Shown one piece after another: positions 16,520-24,570 of a stretch of 64,000 nucleotides of DNA; within the stretch, counting starts at the first letter, position 1; each line of letters starts with the position of its first letter. The DNA comes from JBCBWG01 sp039039985 (GTDB lineage: Bacteria > Pseudomonadota > Alphaproteobacteria > Rhizobiales > Hyphomicrobiaceae). The translations under genes and the position numbers were made by a program. The stretch covers positions 35,797 to 99,796 of the forward strand of contig JBCCOV010000001.1 of assembly GCA_039039985.1 (NCBI GenBank). Direction: 5' to 3'. The notes beneath the pieces are model-generated. The model was given only the letters and a program-made list of their open reading frames with translations, did no database searches and was not told the origin of the DNA.

Positions 16520-17008
16520 ATGAGCGTTGCGAGCGCGGTAAAATCGATGTTTCTCGCTGAGTTCGTCTCGGCGTTCTTCCTGACAATGAAATACCTGTTT
16601 AAGCCGAAGAAAACGCTGAACTATCCGTTCGAAAAAGGCCCGCTCTCGCCACGGTTTCGTGGAGAACATGCCCTACGCCGATATCCAAACGGTGAAGAGC
16701 GCTGTATCGCTTGCAAGCTCTGTGAGGCAATTTGTCCAGCACTGGCGATCACGATCGAAGCCGGCCCGCGCCGCAATGACGGGACACGGAGGACGACTCG
16801 CTACGATATCGATATGACGAAGTGCATCTATTGCGGCTTGTGCCAGGAAGCCTGCCCGGTTGATGCCATTGTCGAAGGGCCAAACTTTGAGTTCGCGACG
16901 GAAACGCGTGAAGAACTCTACTATAATAAGGAGCGTTTGCTTGCGAATGGCGATCGGTGGGAAGCAGCCATCGCAAAGAACATGGCTCTGGACGCGCCTT
17001 ACCGCTGA
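16520..17008 (+). CDS. nuoI: NADH-quinone oxidoreductase subunit I
   Basis: 162-residue ferredoxin-like subunit that holds [4Fe-4S] clusters N6a and N6b and links the NADH module to NuoB. The two ligand sets are Cys62-65-68 with Cys72 (CIACKLCEAICP) and Cys102-105-108 with Cys112 (CIYCGLCQEACP). The N-terminal amphipathic helix and the C-terminal KERLLANGDRWE are typical of alphaproteobacterial NuoI. AGGAG... precedes the ATG. It is flanked on both sides by small unknown genes. Confidence 0.98.
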   Translation: MSVASAVKSMFLAEFVSAFFLTMKYLFKPKKTLNYPFEKGPLSPRFRGEHALRRYPNGEERCIACKLCEAICPALAITIEAGPRRNDGTRRTTRYDIDMTKCIYCGLCQEACPVDAIVEGPNFEFATETREELYYNKERLLANGDRWEAAIAKNMALDAPYR

Positions 17009-17047
17009 CCTGTGGTTTCTGGGGCCGGCTGGCACTGAGACGCCGCG

Positions 17048-17479
17048 ATGACGACGGAATCCGACGTTGTGACGGACGAGGCATCAGATCAGGCAGATGA
17101 AGATTGCGGTGCGAGGGATTTAAGCCTGGAATCAGGTGCGCTGGGCCTTTTGTCGTTCTTGTCCGATGAAGAGCTGGCGCGCTATGGCGACATCGCCAGG
17201 GATCAAAAGCAGCTTGAGTGGAACAACGCGTTACTTCAAGCGGTTGCCTTGGCCGGCAGCGCAGCGCTGATTTTTGCCATTGCTGCGGAAGTCTATGCGG
17301 GATGGTCTTGGGAGCTGATCGCGCTGACTGCAATACTGGCAGGTGCATGCGCAAACTTTCCATGGCAAAAGCACCGCATGCGGCGCCTGTGGGCGCGACA
17401 CATTACGGCGGTTGAGCGCGAGCAAGCGGGCCGCATGGATCAAGGTGCGGCAGAGGCTGCCACTGGGGAGTCACGGTGA
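17048..17479 (+). CDS. Unknown membrane protein between nuoI and nuoJ
   Basis: 143 residues, family not recognised. The first 35 residues are strongly acidic (DVVTDEASDQADEDCG). LGLLSFLSDEELARYGDIARDQKQLEWNN follows in part (for example SDEELARYGDIA), then two hydrophobic segments at about 61-80 and 86-106, and a basic stretch PWQKHRMRRLWARH. It starts 39 nt after nuoI and ends 4 nt before the nuoJ ATG, so it is tightly packed in the operon. The acidic head, two helices and a basic tail suggest a small inner-membrane protein with soluble ends. Confidence 0.75.
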   Translation: MTTESDVVTDEASDQADEDCGARDLSLESGALGLLSFLSDEELARYGDIARDQKQLEWNNALLQAVALAGSAALIFAIAAEVYAGWSWELIALTAILAGACANFPWQKHRMRRLWARHITAVEREQAGRMDQGAAEAATGESR

Positions 17480-17483
17480 GGCG

Positions 17484-18128
17484 ATGGAAATGGTCGCTGT
17501 CTTCTTTTACATATTCTCCGGTCTTGCCGTCATATCCGCCCTGGGCGTGATCTTCGCGCGCAACCCGGTTCACGCGGTATTGTGCCTGATTGTGACGTTC
17601 TTCAACGCTGCGGGCTTGTTCATCCTGCTTGGTGCCGAGTTTTTGGCGATGTTGTTGGTCATCGTCTACGTCGGCGCCGTGGCGGTGCTGTTCTTGTTCG
17701 TCGTCATGATGCTCGACGTCGACTTTGCGGAACTGCGAGCCGGGCTGATCAAGAATGCGCCACTTGGTGTCGGCGTGGGTGGCTTCGTCTTGGCGGCATT
17801 GATCTACGTGTTCGTTTGGTCTGGCGCGCAACCGGCCCCGCCAGGTGTCCCTGCCGCAAAGATCCCCGATCCGGCCGACGGCATATCAAACACCCAGGCG
17901 CTGGGAGAAATCCTGTATACGAAGTACATCTTCTTCTTCCAGGGCGCGGGTTTGGTTCTCTTGGTTGCCATGATCGGCGCCATCGTCTTGACGCTGCGCC
18001 AGAAAGAGGGCGTGAAGCGCCAGTCTATACCGGAACAGGTGGGGCGCCGGCCGGACCTCGCTGTGACCATGGTCAAGTTGGAGCCGGGGCAATCGATCGT
18101 TCCCTCCAAAGAGGAAGGGCCAAGCTAA
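17484..18128 (+). CDS. nuoJ: NADH-quinone oxidoreductase subunit J
   Basis: 214-residue membrane subunit with five transmembrane segments. The conserved VSALGVIFARNPVHAVL-like segment (ISALGVIFARNPVHAVL) and FLAMLLVIVYVGAVAVLFLFVVMMLD (in part, IVYVGAVAVLFLFVVM), which contains the pi-bulge helix region of the family, are clear. The start may be ATG 17484 or ATG 17490; the second has GTGAGG 8 nt upstream. Its TAA shares one base with the ATG of the next small gene (TAATG), which implies coupled translation. Confidence 0.96.
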   Translation: MEMVAVFFYIFSGLAVISALGVIFARNPVHAVLCLIVTFFNAAGLFILLGAEFLAMLLVIVYVGAVAVLFLFVVMMLDVDFAELRAGLIKNAPLGVGVGGFVLAALIYVFVWSGAQPAPPGVPAAKIPDPADGISNTQALGEILYTKYIFFFQGAGLVLLVAMIGAIVLTLRQKEGVKRQSIPEQVGRRPDLAVTMVKLEPGQSIVPSKEEGPS

Positions 18129-18412
18129 TGGATATCATGCTGTTTTTCGGCATTGCCGTGTTTGGCCTGTCGATCGCGTTCTTTGACGGGTTGACGCGCG
18201 GACTGTCCGTGATCAACGGCGCGCTGCTTGTCCTGGCCTATCCATTCTTTGAGGCGCAGTACCTGGACGGATCGTTGCCCTGGACAATCGCCATTGCCGG
18301 ACAACCTGGCGTCGTGCGCGCCGAAGCGGTGATCGGGATTGCGTTGCTGTTGCTGGTCCCCTACGCCGTCGTCCGGCTGCTGTTCGCCATTGCGCGTCGC
18401 GGAGGCATCTGA
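18128..18412 (+). CDS. Small three-helix membrane protein between nuoJ and nuoK
   Basis: 94 residues starting MDIMLFFGIAVFGLSIAFFD (in part) with the ATG fused to the nuoJ stop (TAATG). Hydrophobic segments lie at about 3-20, 27-42 and 64-88, and the protein ends with the basic RLLFAIARRGGI. The family was not recognised. It is easily missed because a longer reading frame in the same phase begins inside nuoJ. Translational coupling to nuoJ makes this the best supported of the small nuo-embedded genes. A 122-nt gap without a visible gene separates it from nuoK. Confidence 0.72.
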   Translation: MDIMLFFGIAVFGLSIAFFDGLTRGLSVINGALLVLAYPFFEAQYLDGSLPWTIAIAGQPGVVRAEAVIGIALLLLVPYAVVRLLFAIARRGGI

Positions 18413-18534
18413 CTGATGGGGCCAAATGCAGCCACGACAGCGCTCAGCATAATAGCGCAACGAGTGCGCAAGTCATGGGTCGCAAATCGATCGCGAAGTA
18501 GCACCGGCGATCCGGAACGGGAGCAACGCGCCGC

Positions 18535-18843
18535 ATGACCATTGGCCTGGAACACTATCTCACGGTCGCGGGTATCCTCTTTACGATTGGGATGTTCGGC
18601 ATCTTCCTCAATCGCAAGAACGTGATCGTCATCTTGATGTCGGTCGAATTGATGCTGCTCGCCGTCAATATCAATCTCGTTGCGTTCTCGGCATTCCTGG
18701 GTGATCTCGTCGGCCAGGTCTTCGCGATGATGGTTCTCACCGTCGCAGCTGCGGAGGCGGCCATTGGCTTGGCCATTATCGTCGTATACTTCCGCAACCG
18801 TGGTTCGATTGCGGTTGAGGACGTCAATCTGATGAAAGGGTGA
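18535..18843 (+). CDS. nuoK: NADH-quinone oxidoreductase subunit K
   Basis: 102-residue, three-helix membrane subunit homologous to MrpC-type antiporter proteins. NVIVILMSVELMLLAVNINLVAF carries the conserved glutamate in SVELMLLAVN, and AAEAAIGLAIIVVYFRNRG carries the second in AEAAIGLAI. Both glutamates belong to the proton pathway along the membrane arm. Length is normal. GGGAG lies 12 nt before the ATG. Its stop overlaps the upstream open part of the nuoL frame. Confidence 0.97.
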   Translation: MTIGLEHYLTVAGILFTIGMFGIFLNRKNVIVILMSVELMLLAVNINLVAFSAFLGDLVGQVFAMMVLTVAAAEAAIGLAIIVVYFRNRGSIAVEDVNLMKG

Positions 18844-18851
18844 GCGGCGGC

Positions 18852-20804
18852 ATGATCTTTCAGGCCATCGTGTTTTTGCCGCTTGCCGGCGCGATTATCG
18901 CTGGGCTGTTCGGTCGGCTGATTGGAGACCGAGCGTCTGAGATCGTGACGTCGGCTTTCCTGGTCATTTCGGCCGTTCTGTCGTGGGTGGTTTTCGTCGA
19001 TGTTGGCTTCGGCCAGCAGACGATCAAAGTCCCGCTGATGACCTGGATCCAATCCGGCGATCTCGAAGTCGCGTGGTCCCTCAGGATCGATACGCTCACG
19101 GCCGTGATGTTGGTCGTAGTGACGACCGTGTCATCGTTGGTGCACATCTATTCCATCGGGTACATGCAAGAGGATGATGCGCGCAGCCGCTTCTTCTCAT
19201 ACTTGTCGCTGTTCACCTTCGCCATGCTGATGTTGGTGACCAGCGATAACCTGCTGCAGATGTTTTTCGGCTGGGAAGGCGTCGGGCTCGCAAGTTATCT
19301 GCTGATTGGTTTTTGGTTCAAGAAGCCTTCAGCGAACTCTGCTGCGATCAAAGCGTTTGTTGTGAACCGGGTCGGCGATTTTGGGTTTGCGCTCGGAATT
19401 TTCGGCGTTTTCGCGGTCTTTCAGTCGGTGCAGTTCGATGCCATTTTTGCCGCGGCGCCAACCATGGTCGACAAGACCATGGCCTTTGCCGGCTACGAAG
19501 TGGACGTGCTGACACTGCTTTGCCTGTTGCTGTTTATGGGTGCAATGGGCAAGTCGGCTCAGTTTCTGCTGCACACGTGGCTGCCGGACGCCATGGAAGG
19601 GCCGACCCCTGTTTCGGCGCTGATCCACGCGGCGACCATGGTGACAGCCGGGGTATTTCTGGTGGCGCGGATGTCGCCGCTTTACGAACTGGCACCAACG
19701 GCACTGGCAGTCGTGACATTCGTCGGAGCCATCACGGCGATTTTCGCGGCAACCGTCGGTCTTGTCCAAAACGACATCAAGCGGGTCATTGCGTATTCTA
19801 CCTGTTCGCAGCTCGGCTACATGTTCGTTGCCTGCGGGATTGGTGCGTATACGGCCGGCATCTTTCACCTTTTCACGCACGCCTTCTTCAAGGCGCTGCT
19901 GTTCCTCGGTGCCGGATCAGTCATCCACGCCATGCACCATGAGCAGGACATGCGGAACATGGGCGGACTGGCACCGAAAATCCGGATGACCTGGGTGATG
20001 ATGCTGATTGGAACGCTGGCGTTGACCGGCGTCGGAATTCCGCATCTCGTCGGCTTTGCAGGCTTCTATTCCAAGGACGCCATCATCGAAGGCGCGTATG
20101 CGGCGCACACCCCCTATAACTATGCGTTCTGGGTATTGACCATTGCGGCGTTCATGACCGCCTTCTACTCATGGCGTCTGGTGTTCCTCACGTTCCACGG
20201 CGAGACCCGTGCGGAGCCCGAAACCTACAAGCACGCGCACGAGAGTCCGTACGTCATGCTGGTGCCGCTGTTCGTGCTGGCTGTCGGCGCCGTGTTTGCA
20301 GGGCTGGCATTCAAGGGCGCATTCATCGGCGACAGCTACAAGACGTTCTGGAACGGCTCGATCTTTGAAGGTCCGTCAAATCACATCATTCACGATATGC
20401 ACAAAGTCCCGGAGTGGGTCTACTGGGCGCCGTTCGTGGCGATGGCGTCGGGTACGGGCCTCGCTTACCTCTATTACATCGCCGCACCTTGGCTGCCTGG
20501 CGCGACGGCCCGCGCCTTCAAGCCGATCTACCTGTTCTTCCTGAACAAATGGTACTTTGACGAACTGTACGATTGGCTGTTCGTTAAACCGGCGATGGCC
20601 ATTGGGCGCATGTTCTGGAAAACCGGCGACGGGCGCATCATCGACGGGCTTGGCCCGGATGGCGTATCTGCGCGGATCCTTGATGTCACGGGGCGGGTGG
20701 TGCGTTTGCAGACCGGCTATGTCTATCACTACGCGTTCGCAATGCTGATCGGTCTCGCCTTGATCACAGCCTACGTCATGTTTGCCGGCGGAGGTTCGCA
20801 ATGA
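18852..20804 (+). CDS. nuoL: NADH-quinone oxidoreductase subunit L
   Basis: 650-residue distal proton-pumping subunit, antiporter-like, with about 16 transmembrane segments and the long lateral helix near the C-terminus. Landmarks: FFGWEGVGLASYLLIGFWF (in part, GWEGVGLASYLLIG), HTWLPDAMEGPTPVSALIHA (in part, LPDAMEGPTPVSALIHAATM), and KRVIAYSTCSQLGYMFVACG (in part, IAYSTCSQLGYM). ATG 18852 gives the usual start; a GTG at 18840 overlapping nuoK is the alternative. The stop overlaps the nuoM ATG by 4 nt (ATGA). Confidence 0.98.
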   Translation: MIFQAIVFLPLAGAIIAGLFGRLIGDRASEIVTSAFLVISAVLSWVVFVDVGFGQQTIKVPLMTWIQSGDLEVAWSLRIDTLTAVMLVVVTTVSSLVHIYSIGYMQEDDARSRFFSYLSLFTFAMLMLVTSDNLLQMFFGWEGVGLASYLLIGFWFKKPSANSAAIKAFVVNRVGDFGFALGIFGVFAVFQSVQFDAIFAAAPTMVDKTMAFAGYEVDVLTLLCLLLFMGAMGKSAQFLLHTWLPDAMEGPTPVSALIHAATMVTAGVFLVARMSPLYELAPTALAVVTFVGAITAIFAATVGLVQNDIKRVIAYSTCSQLGYMFVACGIGAYTAGIFHLFTHAFFKALLFLGAGSVIHAMHHEQDMRNMGGLAPKIRMTWVMMLIGTLALTGVGIPHLVGFAGFYSKDAIIEGAYAAHTPYNYAFWVLTIAAFMTAFYSWRLVFLTFHGETRAEPETYKHAHESPYVMLVPLFVLAVGAVFAGLAFKGAFIGDSYKTFWNGSIFEGPSNHIIHDMHKVPEWVYWAPFVAMASGTGLAYLYYIAAPWLPGATARAFKPIYLFFLNKWYFDELYDWLFVKPAMAIGRMFWKTGDGRIIDGLGPDGVSARILDVTGRVVRLQTGYVYHYAFAMLIGLALITAYVMFAGGGSQ

Positions 20805-22315
20805 ACCTGAACGAGGCGCCGCTTCTCTCGATCATTACGTTTCTCCCGCTGGTCGGCGTGCTGTTCATTGCGTTCCTGCCTCGGGATGCAACCCGGAATG
20901 CGCGCTGGGGCGCGCTCTGGACGACGGTTGTCACGTTCGGCGTGTCGCTGGCGTTGTGGATCAACTTCGACCCGACAACCGCGGACTTCCAGTTTGTGGA
21001 GACGCGTCCGTGGTTCGGGCCGGTCCAGTACAAAATGGGCGTCGACGGCATCTCGATGCTGTTCGTCATTCTGACGACATTCCTGATGCCGCTCTGCATT
21101 CTTGCGAGCTGGGAGAGTATTCAGACCCGCGTCAAGGAGTACATGATCGCGTTTCTGGTGCTGGAAACCTTGATGATCGGCGTGTTCTGCGCGCTGGATC
21201 TGTTCCTGTTCTATCTGTTCTTCGAAGCCGGTCTGATCCCGATGTTCATCATCATCGGGGTCTGGGGCGGCCCGCGGCGGATCTACGCGAGCTTCAAGTT
21301 CTTTCTCTATACGCTGCTCGGCTCGGTGCTGATGCTGCTTGCGATGATGTACGTCTACTGGACGGCGGACACGACCGACATTGCGGCAATCATCGCGAAG
21401 ACGGCCGACAACCCAAGACTGTTCTCGCTCGACGCCCAGTGGTGGCTGTGGCTCGCGTTCTTTGCATCGTTCGCCGTCAAGATGCCGATGTGGCCGGTTC
21501 ACACGTGGCTGCCGGACGCCCACGTGGAAGCGCCCACGGCTGGGTCCGTCGTGCTGGCTGCGATCCTGCTGAAAATGGGCGGCTATGGGTTCCTGCGCTT
21601 CTCGCTGCCGATGTTCCCGCTCGCAAGCCAGGAGTTGGCCCCGCTTGTCTTCGCGCTGTCCGTCGTGGCGATCATCTACACGTCGCTCGTCGCTCTCGCG
21701 CAGGAGGACGTCAAAAAGCTGATTGCCTATTCGTCGGTCGCCCATATGGGCTTTGTGACGATGGGCATATTCACGTTCACGCGCCAGGGTCTCGACGGTG
21801 CAATTTTTCAGATGTTGAGCCACGGGTTGATTTCGGCTGCGCTCTTCCTGTGTGTCGGTGTCGTTTATGACCGCATGCGTACGCGCGAGATTTCGGCCTA
21901 CGGCGGGCTTGCCAATCGCATGCCGATCTACGCCACGATCTTTATGATCTTCACGATGGCGAACGTCGGATTGCCGGGGACGTCTGGCTTTGTCGGCGAA
22001 TTTCTGACGCTGCTTGGGGCCTTCAAGGCCAATACCTGGGTTGCGATTTTTGCGACCACCGGTGTGATCTTGTCGGCCGCCTATGCACTCTATTTGTATC
22101 GTCGGATGATTTTCGGTGAGCTCGAAAAGCCGAACTTGCGCGCCATTGCGGACATGACGCCGCGCGAGATCGCCGTGCTTGCGCCGCTTGTCATTCTGAC
22201 GATCTTGTTCGGCATTTATCCCAGCCCCGTGTTTGACGTGACTGCGGCTTCGGTCAAAAACCTGGTGACGAACTACGAAGCCGCAATCCGCATAACCAGT
22301 GCAGCTGCAAATTAG
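20801..22315 (+). CDS. nuoM: NADH-quinone oxidoreductase subunit M
   Basis: 504-residue antiporter-like proton-pumping subunit with about 14 transmembrane segments. Typical sequences: FYLFFEAGLIPMFIIIGVWGG (in part, FFEAGLIPMFIIIG), HTWLPDAHVEAPTAGSVVLA (in part, LPDAHVEAPTAGSVVLAAI) and KKLIAYSSVAHMGFV. The essential glutamate and lysine positions of the family lie in these motifs. It is translationally coupled to nuoL through ATGA. A very long antisense frame over nuoM-nuoN is a coding shadow. Confidence 0.98.
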   Translation: MNLNEAPLLSIITFLPLVGVLFIAFLPRDATRNARWGALWTTVVTFGVSLALWINFDPTTADFQFVETRPWFGPVQYKMGVDGISMLFVILTTFLMPLCILASWESIQTRVKEYMIAFLVLETLMIGVFCALDLFLFYLFFEAGLIPMFIIIGVWGGPRRIYASFKFFLYTLLGSVLMLLAMMYVYWTADTTDIAAIIAKTADNPRLFSLDAQWWLWLAFFASFAVKMPMWPVHTWLPDAHVEAPTAGSVVLAAILLKMGGYGFLRFSLPMFPLASQELAPLVFALSVVAIIYTSLVALAQEDVKKLIAYSSVAHMGFVTMGIFTFTRQGLDGAIFQMLSHGLISAALFLCVGVVYDRMRTREISAYGGLANRMPIYATIFMIFTMANVGLPGTSGFVGEFLTLLGAFKANTWVAIFATTGVILSAAYALYLYRRMIFGELEKPNLRAIADMTPREIAVLAPLVILTILFGIYPSPVFDVTAASVKNLVTNYEAAIRITSAAAN

Positions 22316-22336
22316 AGTTCGGTCGAGGATACCATC

Positions 22337-23791
22337 ATGAGCGAACTCGCGGCATACGCACCTTTGCTTCCAGAGCTGATCATTGTCGTGTCGGCCATGG
22401 CTCTGCTTATGGTCGGCGTGTTTTCGCCGGAGAACGACGATACCGGCGAGAACGTCGGTTGGCTGGCCATCGTCGCGTTGATTGCTGCCGGTGTGGTGAT
22501 CGTGAATTCGGGTAGCGAGCGCATCAGTCTGTTTGACGGCGCATTTGTCGTCGACGGGTTCGCTCAGTTCATGAAAATACTCGTCCTGGGCGGCGCCGCG
22601 GTGGCGCTTATACTGGCCTTTGACGAGTTTCGCAGGCTGGGCATCCTCAGGTTCGAGTATGCGGTTCTCGTCCTGCTCGCCACGGCGGGCATGATGATCA
22701 TGATTTCCGCTGGCGACCTGATCGCGCTTTATATCGGCTTGGAACTGCAGAGCTTGTCGTTGTACGTCGTCGCTGCGTTTCGTCGCGATAGCGTGCGTGC
22801 CAGTGAGGCCGGCCTGAAATACTTCGTACTCGGTGCACTGTCTTCCGGCATGTTGTTGTATGGCGCGTCGCTGATCTATGGCTTTACCGGCTCGACCTCC
22901 TTCGGGGTCATTGCCAACGCGGCCAAGGGCCCGGAGGCTGCCCAGAACCTTTGGCTCATATTCGGGCTCGTGTTCCTGCTCGCCGGTCTCGCATTCAAAG
23001 TCTCGGCGGTGCCATTTCACATGTGGACGCCGGACGTTTATGAAGGCTCGGCCACATCCGTTACAGCTTTCTTTGCCGCGGCTCCAAAGGTGGCGGCCAT
23101 GGCCTTGTTCACGCGGGTCATGCTGGAGGCCTTTCCGGGCATCGGGCCACAGTGGCAGCAGATCGTTGTCTTTATCGCCATTGCCTCCATGTTGCTTGGC
23201 GCGTTCGCGGCAATTGGCCAGACGAACATCAAACGTCTGATGGCGTATTCCTCGATTGCCAACATCGGGTTTGCGCTCATCGGCTTGGCCGCCCACAGCC
23301 AGCAGGGCACGCAAGCTGTGCTGATCTACATGGGCATTTATCTTGTCATGACGCTTGGCACGTTTGCGTGCATTCTCGCGATGCGTCGTGGTGATGAGGC
23401 TGTTGAGACCATCGATGATCTGTCTGGACTGGCCGCGACAAATTTGCCGCTCGCGGTCGCCTTGATGATCCTGATGTTCTCGCTAGCCGGCATTCCACCG
23501 CTCGTGGGCTTTTTCGCCAAGTATTACGTTTTCCTCGCAGCGATTGAGGCAGAACACTACGCAGTTGCGATCATCGGCGTTCTGGCAAGTGTGGTTGGCG
23601 CGTTTTACTACCTCAACATCGTCGCGAAGATGTTCTTCGCGGAGCCGCGGGAAGCCTTTGAGCCCATCCCGAGGCGTACGTACGCCGTCATGAGCGTGGC
23701 AGCGATGTTGATGGTGGTTGGAATCGTCGGTCTTGGCCCGTTTGTCGAGATCGCCGACGCAGCAGCGCAGACGTTTCGATACCCCGATTGA
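22337..23791 (+). CDS. nuoN: NADH-quinone oxidoreductase subunit N
   Basis: 484-residue antiporter-like proton-pumping subunit, last nuo gene. Landmarks: ALYIGLELQSLSLYVVAAF (in part, YIGLELQSLSLYV), FHMWTPDVYEGSATSVTAFF (in part, FHMWTPDVYEGS) and KRLMAYSSIANIGFALIG. It lies 21 nt after nuoM. Its TGA overlaps the birA ATG by one base (TGATG), so birA and rnj are probably read through from the nuo operon. Confidence 0.98.
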   Translation: MSELAAYAPLLPELIIVVSAMALLMVGVFSPENDDTGENVGWLAIVALIAAGVVIVNSGSERISLFDGAFVVDGFAQFMKILVLGGAAVALILAFDEFRRLGILRFEYAVLVLLATAGMMIMISAGDLIALYIGLELQSLSLYVVAAFRRDSVRASEAGLKYFVLGALSSGMLLYGASLIYGFTGSTSFGVIANAAKGPEAAQNLWLIFGLVFLLAGLAFKVSAVPFHMWTPDVYEGSATSVTAFFAAAPKVAAMALFTRVMLEAFPGIGPQWQQIVVFIAIASMLLGAFAAIGQTNIKRLMAYSSIANIGFALIGLAAHSQQGTQAVLIYMGIYLVMTLGTFACILAMRRGDEAVETIDDLSGLAATNLPLAVALMILMFSLAGIPPLVGFFAKYYVFLAAIEAEHYAVAIIGVLASVVGAFYYLNIVAKMFFAEPREAFEPIPRRTYAVMSVAAMLMVVGIVGLGPFVEIADAAAQTFRYPD

Positions 23792-24570
23792 TGATTACAT
23801 TTGCAACGGCGCCAGTCGTTCGCTTCGAGTCACTCGATTCAACAAGTGCCGAAGCAACTCGTCGCCTCGCTCAGGGAGAGCGCGGCCCGCTCTGGATTAC
23901 GGCGCAGCAACAAACCGCAGGTTACGGACGGTCCGGCCGATCCTGGTCAACGCCCAAAGGCAATTTGGCAGCGACCCTGGTGTTTCAGCCGTCCTGCCCT
24001 GTCGGTGCTTCACATCAGCTGGCTTTGGTCACGGGTGTTGCAGTTCACGCCGGACTATCCCACATTTTTAAAGACTCGAATGTGGACGGCCCCAGCCCAC
24101 AGCTGAAGTGGCCGAATGATGTGTTGATCGACGGAAGAAAGATTGTCGGCATTCTTATCGAAAGTACCACCTACGATGGCACCCCCGTGGTCTGCATCGG
24201 CATTGGCGTGAATGTCGGCGCGAACCCTGTGATCACGCAGCCCCGTGCGACAACGAGCCTGAGTGACTTGGGCGTCGACGTCTCGCCTGAGGATGTCCGC
24301 TTGTCCGTCGCCAGAGCATTGGACGACGCCGTTGCAACTTGGGCTGGCGGCGCTGGGTTTGATGTGATCCGCGCGCGTTGGCTAGAGCGCGCAGGACCCA
24401 TTGGTGCGCCATTCTCTGTTCATGTCGGAGAAAGTACGGTCCATGGGCAATTTCATGGTCTGGATGACGACGGCGCCTTGCTGTTGTCGAACCACTCTGG
24501 TGACATTCAACGTTTTGCATACGGCGATGTCACGCTTGGCTGGCACCCGGAGACGAAGGAAACCGAATGA
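23791..24570 (+). CDS. birA: Biotin--[acetyl-CoA-carboxylase] ligase, class I
   Basis: 259 residues. It attaches biotin to biotin carboxyl carrier protein through biotinyl-AMP. The nucleotide/biotin loop GYGRSGRSW is at residues 44-52 and KWPND at 106-110. There is no N-terminal helix-turn-helix, so this is the mono-functional ligase and not the repressor type; that is normal in alphaproteobacteria. The ATG overlaps the nuoN stop. A gene order of nuoN, biotin ligase and ribonuclease J is common in this class. Confidence 0.95.
   Translation: MITFATAPVVRFESLDSTSAEATRRLAQGERGPLWITAQQQTAGYGRSGRSWSTPKGNLAATLVFQPSCPVGASHQLALVTGVAVHAGLSHIFKDSNVDGPSPQLKWPNDVLIDGRKIVGILIESTTYDGTPVVCIGIGVNVGANPVITQPRATTSLSDLGVDVSPEDVRLSVARALDDAVATWAGGAGFDVIRARWLERAGPIGAPFSVHVGESTVHGQFHGLDDDGALLLSNHSGDIQRFAYGDVTLGWHPETKETE

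Noticed and set aside
17582..18127. In-frame upstream extension of the gene at 18128
   Set aside because: The frame is open back into nuoJ, but the translation there is shadow-like. The TAATG junction and membrane-protein composition begin at 18128.
20771..23314. 847-codon open frame on the - strand opposite nuoM and nuoN
   Set aside because: It is fully antisense to two certain membrane-protein genes, has no ribosome-binding site, and translates to an Arg/Asp/His/Gln-rich sequence without any fold-like pattern. It is a codon-bias shadow.
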